DNA of 35,112 nucleotides from an uncultured Alphaproteobacteria bacterium (GTDB lineage: Bacteria > Pseudomonadota > Alphaproteobacteria > RF32 > CAG-239), in assembly GCA_900551585.1 (NCBI GenBank), contig URWU01000002.1:1-35112 (forward strand), given 5' to 3'. The first letter of the stretch is position 1. Each line of letters opens with the position of its first letter. The notes under the pieces are model-generated. The model was not told the DNA's origin. It was given only the letters and a program-made list of their open reading frames with translations, and did no database searches. Made by a program: the position numbers and the translations under genes. Of this stretch, positions 1-5,412 are shown piece after piece.

Positions 1-302
1 AGAAGTTGCATTGGTATGATGCAGCAATCTATTGCAAGACTGTTGTGATTAACGGCATCACATCGCGGTTATGTCCGGCAGATGAGAGTTGGAAAACTGA
101 ATTCAAAAAAATAGCCGGTAACTTGTATAAAGCTCTGTTTGAAATCGGAGCCGAGAATCTTGATGATTTAACTTGGGCTGCGGAGTGTAATGGCAACTAC
201 GCTTGGGGCCAGTACTTCGGTAATGGCAATGTGACCAGCTACGGTAAGACATTCTCTAGCGGTTACGTTCGCCCGGTTCTGATTTTGGATAAAAAGATTT
301 AG
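1..302 (+). CDS. C-type-lectin/DUF1566-like protein, copy 1 (5' end missing)
   Basis: The C-terminal 100 residues of a gene that enters from the left edge; the frame is open from base 3 and no real start is present. The sequence reads HWYDAAIYC ... CPADESW ... LTWA ... AW ... YVRPVLILD. This layout (aromatic Trp framework, AW pair, terminal VRPV) resembles the DUF1566/FGE-type C-type-lectin fold, which often forms ligand-binding C-termini; this assignment is by eye. It is collinear without indels with the gene at 338-841 (offset 548). The first 35 shared residues differ at one position, the patch at 180-263 differs at 21 of 28 residues, and the end is conserved again. Function and localisation are unknown. 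No Shine-Dalgarno or start can be judged. Confidence 0.6.
   Translation, partial: KLHWYDAAIYCKTVVINGITSRLCPADESWKTEFKKIAGNLYKALFEIGAENLDDLTWAAECNGNYAWGQYFGNGNVTSYGKTFSSGYVRPVLILDKKI
180..263 (+). other. Hypervariable 28-codon patch of copy 1
   Basis: Compared with 728-811 in the next gene, 21 of 28 residues differ and no indel is present. The flanks (bases 1-108, and the bases after 263 encoding YVRPVLILD) are nearly identical. Only framework residues E, N, A, W, Q, F and G are shared. In C-type-lectin folds this region carries the ligand-contact surface, so the pattern suggests diversification. The mechanism is not visible here. Confidence 0.7.
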
Positions 303-337
303 ACCGGTAAAATTATTAATAACAAAATATAAGTATT

Positions 338-841
338 ATGGACAAAGAAAATTCCATTAAAGCTGTTATCGAATTAATTAACAGCCTTGGCATTGAAAAT
401 GAAATTAGAGAAGCTTTAATTTCAAAAAAGGCTACGGAACGAAAAGAAAAGACTTCCAACGGGTATCAGATTTATTATGACGAAGCCTCTGGTGAAGCAG
501 TCGGAATAGTCTATAAGAATATGGTTTTTCTTAAAAATACTTCAGAAAAGAAGTTGCATTGGTATGATGCAGCAATCTATTGCAAGACTGTTGTGATTAA
601 CGGTATCACATCGCAGTTATGTCCGGCAGATGAGAGTTGGAAAACTGAATTCAAAAGGATAGCTAGGGGGGTGTATAAAGCTTTGCTTGAAATCGGAGCT
701 GAGAAACTTGATTGTTTGACTTGGGCTTCTGAATATAATGCCAAATGTGCCTGGTATCAACGATTCAGTGACGGCCTCATATACAACTTTTATTGTAAGG
801 ATAACTATAACTACGTTCGCCCGGTCCTGATTTTAGATTGA
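338..841 (+). CDS. C-type-lectin/DUF1566-like protein, copy 2
   Basis: Complete 167-residue protein of unknown function. Residues about 1-70 form a helical start (KENSIKAVIELINSLGI) and a short strand-rich segment. Residues about 71-167 are the same lectin/DUF1566-like domain as copy 1, ending YVRPVLILD. There is no signal peptide or membrane segment. The start ATG at 338 lies 36 bases after the stop of copy 1, in an A/T-rich leader with no Shine-Dalgarno match. The two genes are probably co-transcribed and end at the hairpin at 861-905. The near-identity of the first 108 shared bases (two differences) points to a recent duplication or gene conversion, while the C-terminal patch is very different. 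DUF1566 membership is a visual call and would need a profile search. Confidence 0.65.
   Translation: MDKENSIKAVIELINSLGIENEIREALISKKATERKEKTSNGYQIYYDEASGEAVGIVYKNMVFLKNTSEKKLHWYDAAIYCKTVVINGITSQLCPADESWKTEFKRIARGVYKALLEIGAEKLDCLTWASEYNAKCAWYQRFSDGLIYNFYCKDNYNYVRPVLILD
728..811 (+). other. Hypervariable 28-codon patch of copy 2
   Basis: Partner of 180-263. Changes fall in all codon positions, including many third positions (for example GGC/TAT, TAC/CGA, AGC/TAT). That is more than expected from adenine-only mutagenesis of one shared template. The GC-rich block GTTCGCCCGGT just downstream is identical in both copies. Confidence 0.7.
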
Positions 842-860
842 TCTTAATCACTTAACTTGT

Positions 861-905
861 CAACAAAAAGGTTCCCCATAATGAGGAACCTTTTGTTGTT
901 TTTCA
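861..905 (+). terminator. Rho-independent terminator after the lectin-like pair
   Basis: An inverted repeat, CAACAAAAAGGTTCC facing GGAACCTTTTGTTG, with a 9-base loop, is followed by a T-rich tail. It separates the lectin-like pair from the EamA permease gene. Confidence 0.85.
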
Positions 906-929
906 AGCCTTTTTATCATGGTATTATAC

Positions 930-957
930 TTGTTCTGACCGCAAAACAGACTATATA
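930..957 (+). promoter_or_regulatory. Probable sigma70 promoter of the EamA gene
   Basis: TTGTTC (930-935), a 16-base spacer and TATATA (952-957) lie just after the terminator and 19 bases before the ATG at 976. Confidence 0.5.
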
Positions 958-975
958 TGAGACGGGAGAAATTTT

Positions 976-1893
976 ATGAACTATCTGTATCTGATTATTT
1001 CCGGAATCCTCTTCGGCGGCATTGTTTTCGGCGGCAAGGTTTTATCAAACATGGGCGCGAGTCTGTTTGAGATAATGCTTTATCCGAACATCATTCCGGC
1101 TGTGCTGCTGTTCTATTTTGCCCGCAAAGATTTGCATAAATTGTTTATGCTGCCGCTGAGTTTCTCGCTGCTGCTGATTGCCGCCATGTTTTTTATCACG
1201 GTCGGACAATATGCGCCGCTGTTTTTCCACATTCCCGTCACGCTTGTGGTTTTGCTGCTGTATCTGCAGCCGGTCTGGACGATATTGATTGACAAGTTTT
1301 ATTATCATCATCAAACCTCGCGGCGTGAATGGCTGCTGGTTGTTTCAATGATTATCGGCCTGGTCGTTCTGATAAATCCTTTTGCCGATGTTCGTTTTGC
1401 GGCCGGCGGTGTGATTTTGGCATTACTCGGCGGTTTGGGTATTTCGGTCTGGGTTTTCACCACCAAATTTTTGACGGCGCAAGATGTCAGCCCTTGGGGC
1501 ACTTTCTGGATTTGCTGCGTTTATTCGGCCATTCCGGTCGTTATGCTCTATGCCGGATTGAATGAATACGGATATGGAAACTCGCCGCTGGCGGCTTTTT
1601 CCGCGACTATTTCACCCAAGCTTTGGGCGGCATTTCTGTTTTACAGCATGGTTATTGTCGCATTGCCGAATTTGCTGGTTTTTTATCACAACAAAACTGT
1701 TCCGGCGCCGCAGATAGGCATGATTCTGCTGCTCGAGCCGCTGACCGGTATCATCCTTGATGTAATCTTTTTGAATATGCAGCTGACCTGGAATATTGTT
1801 CTGGGCGGCTTAATCATTCTGATAGCCAATCTGATAATGATTTTTCAGCCTCAGGCGGCAAAAATAAATTTGGAAAAACAAGAGATTAAATAA
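976..1893 (+). CDS. EamA/DMT-family permease
   Basis: A 305-residue, very hydrophobic inner-membrane protein with about ten transmembrane helices in two halves (residues about 1-140 and 145-295). This is the drug/metabolite transporter (DMT) layout of two EamA repeats. The second half ends with the typical PAPQIGMILLLEPLTGIILD segment, which corresponds to the EamA signature near the ninth helix. The length fits the family (about 300). Such proteins export amino acids, metabolites or drugs; the substrate cannot be read from sequence. GGGAG at 963-967 supports the ATG at 976. The gene stands alone, with its own promoter and a terminator upstream. The short cytoplasmic tail (KINLEKQEIK) is normal. 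Confidence 0.85.
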   Translation: MNYLYLIISGILFGGIVFGGKVLSNMGASLFEIMLYPNIIPAVLLFYFARKDLHKLFMLPLSFSLLLIAAMFFITVGQYAPLFFHIPVTLVVLLLYLQPVWTILIDKFYYHHQTSRREWLLVVSMIIGLVVLINPFADVRFAAGGVILALLGGLGISVWVFTTKFLTAQDVSPWGTFWICCVYSAIPVVMLYAGLNEYGYGNSPLAAFSATISPKLWAAFLFYSMVIVALPNLLVFYHNKTVPAPQIGMILLLEPLTGIILDVIFLNMQLTWNIVLGGLIILIANLIMIFQPQAAKINLEKQEIK

Positions 1894-1914
1894 GAAAATA
1901 TTTAGACAAAAAGA

Positions 1915-1943
1915 TTGACGAATCGGAGTGATTGTGCTATGGT
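1915..1943 (+). promoter_or_regulatory. Strong sigma70 promoter with extended -10
   Basis: TTGACG (1915-1920), a 17-base spacer and TATGGT (1938-1943), preceded by TGC (extended -10). It drives the transcript that carries the folded leader at 1960-2050 and the small membrane protein at 2082. Confidence 0.65.
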
Positions 1944-1959
1944 AAGACAATTTATTAAA

Positions 1960-2050
1960 CCTCTGTCTATTATTCGTAAAAATTTTTCATAATGATAATT
2001 TGAAGTTTAGCTTCTTGTTACCGATGGATAATAGAATGATATTTCAGAGG
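1960..2050 (+). promoter_or_regulatory. Structured 5' leader of the 62-residue membrane protein
   Basis: CCTCTG (1960-1965) pairs with CAGAGG (2045-2050). TCTATTAT (1966-1973) pairs with ATAATAGA (2028-2035). GAAG (2002-2005) pairs with CTTC (2011-2014). Together they form a closed arm with an asymmetric 9-base internal bulge on the 3' side. It sits between a good promoter and the start codon. It could be a regulatory leader or a small RNA; no known riboswitch motif was recognised. Confidence 0.45.
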
Positions 2051-2081
2051 CATTTAGACTAACAATTTAATTTTTTTCGTT

Positions 2082-2270
2082 ATGAAAACAAGACATTATT
2101 TTTTGATTTTGGCGACAATTTTGTTGGCAACGGGTGAGGGATTAGCTGCTTTTAGAAATATTGATTTGGCAGCCGTTTTCATTTCTGTTGCCGGAATTTG
2201 CAGCTGGGTTTGGCTGATTTTGAAACTCAGAGCCAGCTACCAAATCCGCCGTTACGGATTTGAATATTAG
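2082..2270 (+). CDS. Small two-helix membrane protein
   Basis: A 62-residue protein with two hydrophobic segments (residues about 5-22 and 29-47) joined by a short FRNID loop and a basic tail (KLRASYQIRRYGFEY). Topology suggests both ends in the cytoplasm. No family was recognised. Support for a real gene: a strong promoter at 1915, a folded leader, and a hairpin terminator at 2292-2334 right after the stop, forming a single-gene transcription unit. The ATG follows an A/T-only stretch (TTTAATTTTTTTCGTT) with no Shine-Dalgarno site, as for other accessory genes here. Candidate roles (stress-type small membrane protein, toxin-like peptide) are speculation. Confidence 0.6.
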   Translation: MKTRHYFLILATILLATGEGLAAFRNIDLAAVFISVAGICSWVWLILKLRASYQIRRYGFEY

Positions 2271-2291
2271 CAAAATCCGACTTCTGTTAAA

Positions 2292-2334
2292 AATACACCG
2301 AAACCCTGAAAAGTTTCAGTGTATTTTTTTTATT
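2292..2334 (+). terminator. Rho-independent terminator
   Basis: AATACAC-c-GAAAC pairs with GTTTC-a-GTGTATT (12 pairs, one mismatch), followed by a run of eight T. Confidence 0.85.
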
Positions 2335-2364
2335 TAAATAAGTGCCTGAAAAGGGGAGAAAAAA

Positions 2365-2394
2365 ATGATTGCAATGTCAAAGATGATGATTTAG
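2365..2394 (+). CDS. Possible 9-codon Met-rich leader peptide (MIAMSKMMI)
   Basis: AAGGGGAG lies 6-7 bases before the ATG at 2365. This is a better ribosome-binding site than that of the downstream 241-residue gene. The frame closes after nine codons with TAG; four of the nine residues are Met. It sits 38 bases upstream of the start at 2433. It may be a translational leader or chance; no attenuator hairpin was seen between the two. Confidence 0.3.
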   Translation: MIAMSKMMI

Positions 2395-2432
2395 TCTGAA
2401 ACCGATAAAACTGATTATTAACTTAAATAAAT

Positions 2433-3158
2433 ATGATTATGAACATTGTAGAAATGATGAGAAAACTCGGCGAATTTGCAAAAAAAGAAGAATTTAGCGA
2501 GAACTTTTTGATTTCTGAATTCGGAAAAGACGGTTTTAATTATCTGAAAGAAAGGCAGTTAATCCGCCGCGCAAGCAAAGTCAGCGTTGCGCAATATATT
2601 GAAGAATTGCAGCACATTTCGCCCAAAAATCTGGCCGCTTTTCGCAAGCTTATCCGCGGCGAAAATCCGCAGCCGGAGTTATTGACCTCCGTCAGCGCAA
2701 AAGCAGAACCTTTGCCGTTGGTTTACTATCCCAAAGGGGAAACTTGCATCAGCTGCTTTAGCTTTACGATTGATAACATCAGGGAGCTGAAGCAAAACCC
2801 TTGTTATATCACTACCAGCGATCCGCGTTTTGACAACGTTTTGGGCTATGAGCTGGAAAAAGGCTTAACGGTAACAAGATACAGCGGTGTCGGTTATTAT
2901 CCGCGCAATTGCCATGTCATTGCGGAAAAGTTCGGCGGCAGAATCCCAGATACAGAGGAAATGTTAAAAATCATCACTAATCTTGACCGCGTTAACCAAA
3001 CGGCGTTGAGTATTGATGAAGATACTCTGTACAAAGGATACTACCTGGTTCGTGAAAAAATGTCCGCTTCCTCTTTTACGGTTATCAATATCGAAAATCC
3101 GGATGATTGCAGACAGATTAAGTATAACGAAACATGCTGTTTTGTCACTGTAAAATAA
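2433..3158 (+). CDS. Hypothetical protein, 241 residues
   Basis: I do not recognise a family. Residues about 1-70 are helical and charged and could form a small winged-helix-like or coiled domain (FLISEFGKDGFNYLKERQLIRRASKV, shown here as a description only: helix, turn, then a basic segment). A linker follows (about 70-90), then a mixed alpha/beta domain (about 92-241) containing CISCFSF, ITTSDPRFDNVLG and YYLVREKMSASSF. There is no signal peptide or membrane segment, so it is probably cytoplasmic. Two ATGs (2433 and 2439) are possible; neither has a Shine-Dalgarno site, and the leader is A/T-rich. It is a single-gene unit ending at the hairpin at 3172-3206. Codon use looks like its neighbours. 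Confidence 0.6.
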   Translation: MIMNIVEMMRKLGEFAKKEEFSENFLISEFGKDGFNYLKERQLIRRASKVSVAQYIEELQHISPKNLAAFRKLIRGENPQPELLTSVSAKAEPLPLVYYPKGETCISCFSFTIDNIRELKQNPCYITTSDPRFDNVLGYELEKGLTVTRYSGVGYYPRNCHVIAEKFGGRIPDTEEMLKIITNLDRVNQTALSIDEDTLYKGYYLVREKMSASSFTVINIENPDDCRQIKYNETCCFVTVK

Positions 3159-3171
3159 ATTTCTGCAAAGC

Positions 3172-3206
3172 CAAAAGCCGTCTCATTGATTTGAGCGGCT
3201 TTTTTG
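3172..3206 (+). terminator. Rho-independent terminator
   Basis: AAGCCG-t-CTCA pairs with TGAG-CGGCTT, followed by T6. It ends the 241-residue gene before the promoter of the structured RNA. Confidence 0.8.
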
Positions 3207-3235
3207 CTGAAGTTTTATCTCCGTTCAAAAGATTA

Positions 3236-3264
3236 TTGCATATTAATTAATTTTAATGTAGAGT
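3236..3264 (+). promoter_or_regulatory. Promoter of the structured RNA
   Basis: TTGCAT (3236-3241), a 17-base spacer and TAGAGT (3259-3264, four of six consensus). Transcription would begin near 3270, at the foot of the first hairpin. Confidence 0.45.
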
Positions 3265-3267
3265 CTT

Positions 3268-3544
3268 TTCGTGTTCATCGGGGCAAATTGATGAACTAGA
3301 ATCCATTGGGATTCGGGGTGTCAGAACCCTTATAGTAAGCAGCACAATGAATATGGGTGCTGTGACTTGAGACTGGATAAAATTCAGAATCAGGACTAAT
3401 ATTCCTCGACTGCAACTGCTGAGCAGTCACTCTTGTAGTCGGGGAGCCCTGAAATAGGAACTTTGGTTCTAACTAAAGGGATCATTACTTACTATATGAT
3501 TCTGAACTCCCCGGCGCCTCTCATTTGGAGAGGTATTTTTTTTT
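3268..3544 (+). ncRNA. Highly structured RNA of about 270 nt, unrecognised class
   Basis: There is no plausible coding frame. At least eight local hairpins follow one another. GTTCATC/GATGAAC (3273-3279/3290-3296). GAATCC/GGATTC (3299-3304/3309-3314, loop ATTG). GGGT/ACCC (3316-3319/3326-3329). GCAGCAC/GTGCTGT (3339-3345/3357-3363). CTGGAT/ATTCAG (3373-3378/3382-3387). A 12-pair stem, 3404-3415 with 3433-3444, carries an inner CTGC/GCAG. GAAC/GTTC lies at 3458-3469 and ATCAT/ATGAT at 3481-3500. The unit ends in a terminator, CCTCTC/GAGAGG plus a T-run (3517-3544). GGGGAG at 3441-3446 can also pair with CTCCCC at 3507-3512, which excludes the base of the 12-pair stem, so a switch between two folds is possible. 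It lacks the RNase P, tmRNA, SRP and 6S signatures I know. It may be a free RNA or a leader of the gene at 3560. Confidence 0.6.
3517..3544 (+). terminator. Terminator between the structured RNA and the XRE-like gene
   Basis: CCTCTC (3517-3522), loop ATTTG, GAGAGG (3528-3533), then TAT9. It ends five bases before the ribosome-binding site of the next gene. Its 5' arm CTCTC is also complementary to GAGAG (3550-3554) in that site, so coupling is conceivable. Confidence 0.85.
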
Positions 3545-3559
3545 ATGCAGGAGAGTAAA

Positions 3560-3865
3560 ATGAGACAGGAAATTGCCGACCACATAGCCAAAGAGCTAAA
3601 AGACCATAAAGATTTAATCAATAAAATCAGAGCCGAAATGATATTTTTACGTGAGCAGTCAGGCTTGTCCTATGAGGAAATTTCTTATCTCAGCGGCTGC
3701 TGCGTTGAAAAGATAAAAGCGCAGGAAAACGGGGCTTCCGAAGCAGATTTAACGGTTATTTCTCCGGTTGTTCTGATTTATTACATGTTTGTTTTTGACA
3801 TTGTTCCGACATGGCTGCATGAGCGGCTTTTCCTTTTCCGCAACAACCGCCAAACCGTCTGGTAA
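3560..3865 (+). CDS. Small XRE-type helix-turn-helix protein
   Basis: 101 residues from the ATG at 3560. This start was chosen over the ATG at 3545 because GGAGAG (3549-3554) lies at the right distance, and 3545 falls at the end of the terminator T-run. Residues about 22-58 (LREQSGLSYEEISYLSG ... KAQENG) follow the XRE/Cro pattern: R..-GLS.EEIS.LSG....I...E.G. The tail (about 65-101) is hydrophobic and aromatic (VLIYYMFVFDIVPTWLHERLF), perhaps a dimerisation or membrane-contact segment. It could bind DNA as a regulator. Expression must pass the terminator of the upstream RNA or arise by read-through. The promoter - RNA - terminator - small-gene order recalls type III toxin-antitoxin loci, but the RNA has no tandem repeats and the protein is not ToxN-like. 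No gene was seen between its stop and 4247. Confidence 0.55.
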   Translation: MRQEIADHIAKELKDHKDLINKIRAEMIFLREQSGLSYEEISYLSGCCVEKIKAQENGASEADLTVISPVVLIYYMFVFDIVPTWLHERLFLFRNNRQTVW

Positions 3866-3963
3866 ATCAGCATCCGGCTGTCATATCTTCCAATCTTCTT
3901 GCCGGTGTCGGTGCAAAGGACAATAGGCCGGCCGGTTTAGTTTAGAGAAATATCGCAGCGACA

Positions 3964-4040
3964 TTGTCATGTTGAGCGAAGCCGAAACATCTCAGCCTTA
4001 TTAATTTGCTGAGACTCTTCGACTACGCTCAGAGTGACAA
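3964..4040. repeat. REP-like imperfect palindrome
   Basis: The left arm 3964-3996 (core TGAGCGAAGCCGAA) is an imperfect inverted copy of the right arm 4008-4040 (core TTCGACTACGCTCA), with an 11-base centre. Elements of this type occur in many bacterial intergenic regions. It lies in the 380-base gene-free stretch 3866-4246, which otherwise holds only the repeat below and a promoter. Confidence 0.7.
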
Positions 4041-4075
4041 AATCCTAAGTTCTTTCAAAACCAATGATTTTTGTC

Positions 4076-4094
4076 AATTTGCTGAGACTCTTCG
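4076..4094 (+). repeat. Partial third copy of the REP-like arm
   Basis: AATTTGCTGAGACTCTTCG is identical to 4003-4021. The following sequence diverges, so this is a truncated copy. Confidence 0.7.
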
Positions 4095-4173
4095 GCGGTG
4101 TTTGTGATGATACCTTTTGACTGTTCGCAGACGGTCAGGGGAGGCTGTTTAGAAAAAAATTATAAGAAAAGGC

Positions 4174-4201
4174 TTGAATTATCAAAATGATGTGATATAT
4201 A
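4174..4201 (+). promoter_or_regulatory. Probable promoter of the 72-residue gene
   Basis: TTGAAT (4174-4179), a 16-base spacer and TATATA (4196-4201), 45 bases upstream of the ATG at 4247. Confidence 0.45.
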
Positions 4202-4246
4202 CCTGTTTCGAAATTTGATTATTATAAACAAAAAAATATATACACC

Positions 4247-4465
4247 ATGAGAACTTATTATTTAGCCTTAATCGTTTTGTGGCTTTTATGGGAATGTGAT
4301 TTCAACTTTTTTCCCGCTGCTGCCACGAGTGTAAAACCCAATCTTTTTGAGCTTGAATATGCCCCTCCGCCGATAAGCGCTGCCGCAGATACTGTTTCAT
4401 GTATCGCTGCCGTTCCGTCTTGTCCTGCAGATTTTAAGGTCAGAACATTCCGCTCGGAAGATTAA
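4247..4465 (+). CDS. Small secreted or membrane-anchored hypothetical protein
   Basis: 72 residues. The start MRTYYLALIVLWLLW is a short hydrophobic segment like a signal peptide or anchor. It is followed by a low-complexity Ala/Pro/Ser-rich stretch with two Cys (VSCIAAVPSC) and a charged end (KVRTFRSED). No family was recognised. It has a plausible promoter at 4174 and a perfect terminator at 4473-4520. The ATG is preceded by an A-rich leader with no Shine-Dalgarno site. It may be a small periplasmic peptide; it could also be non-coding, since the only evidence is context and a hydrophobic start. Confidence 0.4.
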   Translation: MRTYYLALIVLWLLWECDFNFFPAAATSVKPNLFELEYAPPPISAAADTVSCIAAVPSCPADFKVRTFRSED

Positions 4466-4472
4466 TCAAATT

Positions 4473-4520
4473 AAAAGCCCCGGATAACTTATCATTGACG
4501 ATAACTTTTCCGGGGCTTTT
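4473..4520. terminator. Bidirectional terminator
   Basis: AAAAGCCCCGG (4473-4483) pairs with CCGGGGCTTTT (4510-4520). An inner GATAACTT-like direct repeat lies in the loop. It serves the plus-strand gene ending at 4465 and the minus-strand Hsp20 gene ending at 4536. Confidence 0.9.
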
Positions 4521-4535
4521 CAGCGATTATGGAGT

Positions 4536-5012
4536 TTATTTGTTTTTCTTGACGCTGATTTTTTTGACCTTTTGTTTTTCAATTTGGGTCTTGGGGATTG
4601 AGACGGTTAAAACGCCGTCGTTATATTCGGCATTGGCCTGGTCAAAGTTCAAATCCCACGGCAGCGGAATAGTGCGCGAAACTTTGCCGTAATACATTTC
4701 TGAAAAATAGCTGCCTTCGCTGTTGTCTTCATTTTGCTGGCGTTTTTCGCCGCTGATGGTCAGATATCCGTCAGAAGAAATCTGCACGTCCATATCTTTT
4801 TCGGCCACGCCCGGCATTTCGGCAGAAACAACAACCGCGTCTTTTTTGTTGTTGACTTCGATTTTGGGTTCCATTTCTTCCATGTCATGAGTTTTCGGAA
4901 AATCAAACATATTCCAAAAATGGTGCAAAAAATTATGCATTTCGCCGCCGGTATGATGAATTGAAACATCTTGATTGGTGTTGTTTTTTGAAGTGGTGAC
5001 TTCGTTTCTCAT
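4536..5012 (-). CDS. Hsp20/alpha-crystallin small heat-shock protein
   Basis: 158 residues from the ATG at 5012, which is preceded by GGAGG at five bases; an ATG at 5024 is in frame but lies upstream of that site. Residues about 1-50 are the variable N-terminal arm, rich in His/Met/Phe. Residues about 50-145 are the alpha-crystallin domain: KIEVNNKKDAVVVSAEMPGV, then VSRTIPLPWDLNFDQANAEY, then the family signature GVLTVSIPK. A Lys-rich tail follows. Such proteins form oligomers in the cytoplasm and hold unfolding proteins for refolding by DnaK/ClpB. It is the second gene of an operon with the 83-residue gene upstream (37-base gap). No clear heat-shock sigma site could be assigned. Confidence 0.93.
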   Translation of the reverse strand: MRNEVTTSKNNTNQDVSIHHTGGEMHNFLHHFWNMFDFPKTHDMEEMEPKIEVNNKKDAVVVSAEMPGVAEKDMDVQISSDGYLTISGEKRQQNEDNSEGSYFSEMYYGKVSRTIPLPWDLNFDQANAEYNDGVLTVSIPKTQIEKQKVKKISVKKNK

Positions 5013-5048
5013 AGTATCCTCCATAAAGGTTATTAAGATTAAAATTTT

Positions 5049-5300
5049 TTAATTCCTGCGCGCCGCAATCATTTCTTCCAATTTGATTTTGGCTTTGTCC
5101 AGCTGCTCGACATTATCAAGCTTGTCGCCGGCGCGGTTCATATAAAACAGCAGGCGGTGCAGAGCCAAGGTTGGGTCATTCTCGGCGCCTTTCATCAAAA
5201 TTTTGACAACCTCGTCAGCATTTTGGGTAAAGGTTCCGGGCGGAGTGTGGTAATGTGTTTTGACTTCCTCGCTCCAGTAAGGATTTTCACTGGTTTCCAT
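5049..5300 (-). CDS. DUF3175-like small protein
   Basis: 83 residues. The pattern W..EV....-G.FT-...-LLFYMNRAGDKL-...-LDKAKIKLEEM matches what I know of DUF3175, a small uncharacterised proteobacterial family (GVFT, FYINRAG..L, LE.AK..L). The assignment is by eye. It has no signal peptide or membrane segment. The ATG at 5300 has AGGAGA at seven bases. It is first in an operon with the Hsp20 gene, which suggests a stress role by association only. Confidence 0.65.
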   Translation of the reverse strand: METSENPYWSEEVKTHYHTPPGTFTQNADEVVKILMKGAENDPTLALHRLLFYMNRAGDKLDNVEQLDKAKIKLEEMIAARRN

Positions 5301-5382
5301 TATTGTCTCCTTGTTTTTGTTTACTTATAATATGTAAGGAGAAACAGGCAGCGTTTCAGCCTGACCGAAAGTATAAGGGCTG

Positions 5383-5410
5383 AAAAAAAGCCCCTTAAAA
5401 AAGGGGCTGC
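5383..5410 (-). terminator. Terminator of the CNNM/CBS gene
   Basis: On the minus strand AGCCCCTT pairs with AAGGGGCT, followed by a run of T (A7 at 5382-5388 on plus). It separates this gene from the DUF3175-like/Hsp20 operon. Confidence 0.85.
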
Positions 5411-5412
5411 GA

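Noticed and set aside
1..841. A complete diversity-generating retroelement
   Set aside because: Only the target-like genes are visible. No reverse transcriptase, accessory Avd-like gene or template repeat lies in the window, so only the hypothesis is kept.
3268..3544. RNase P RNA, tmRNA, SRP RNA or 6S RNA
   Set aside because: The diagnostic sequences (RNase P CR I, tmRNA acceptor/TTCGA block, SRP domain IV loop) are absent; the hairpin series does not match the known layouts.
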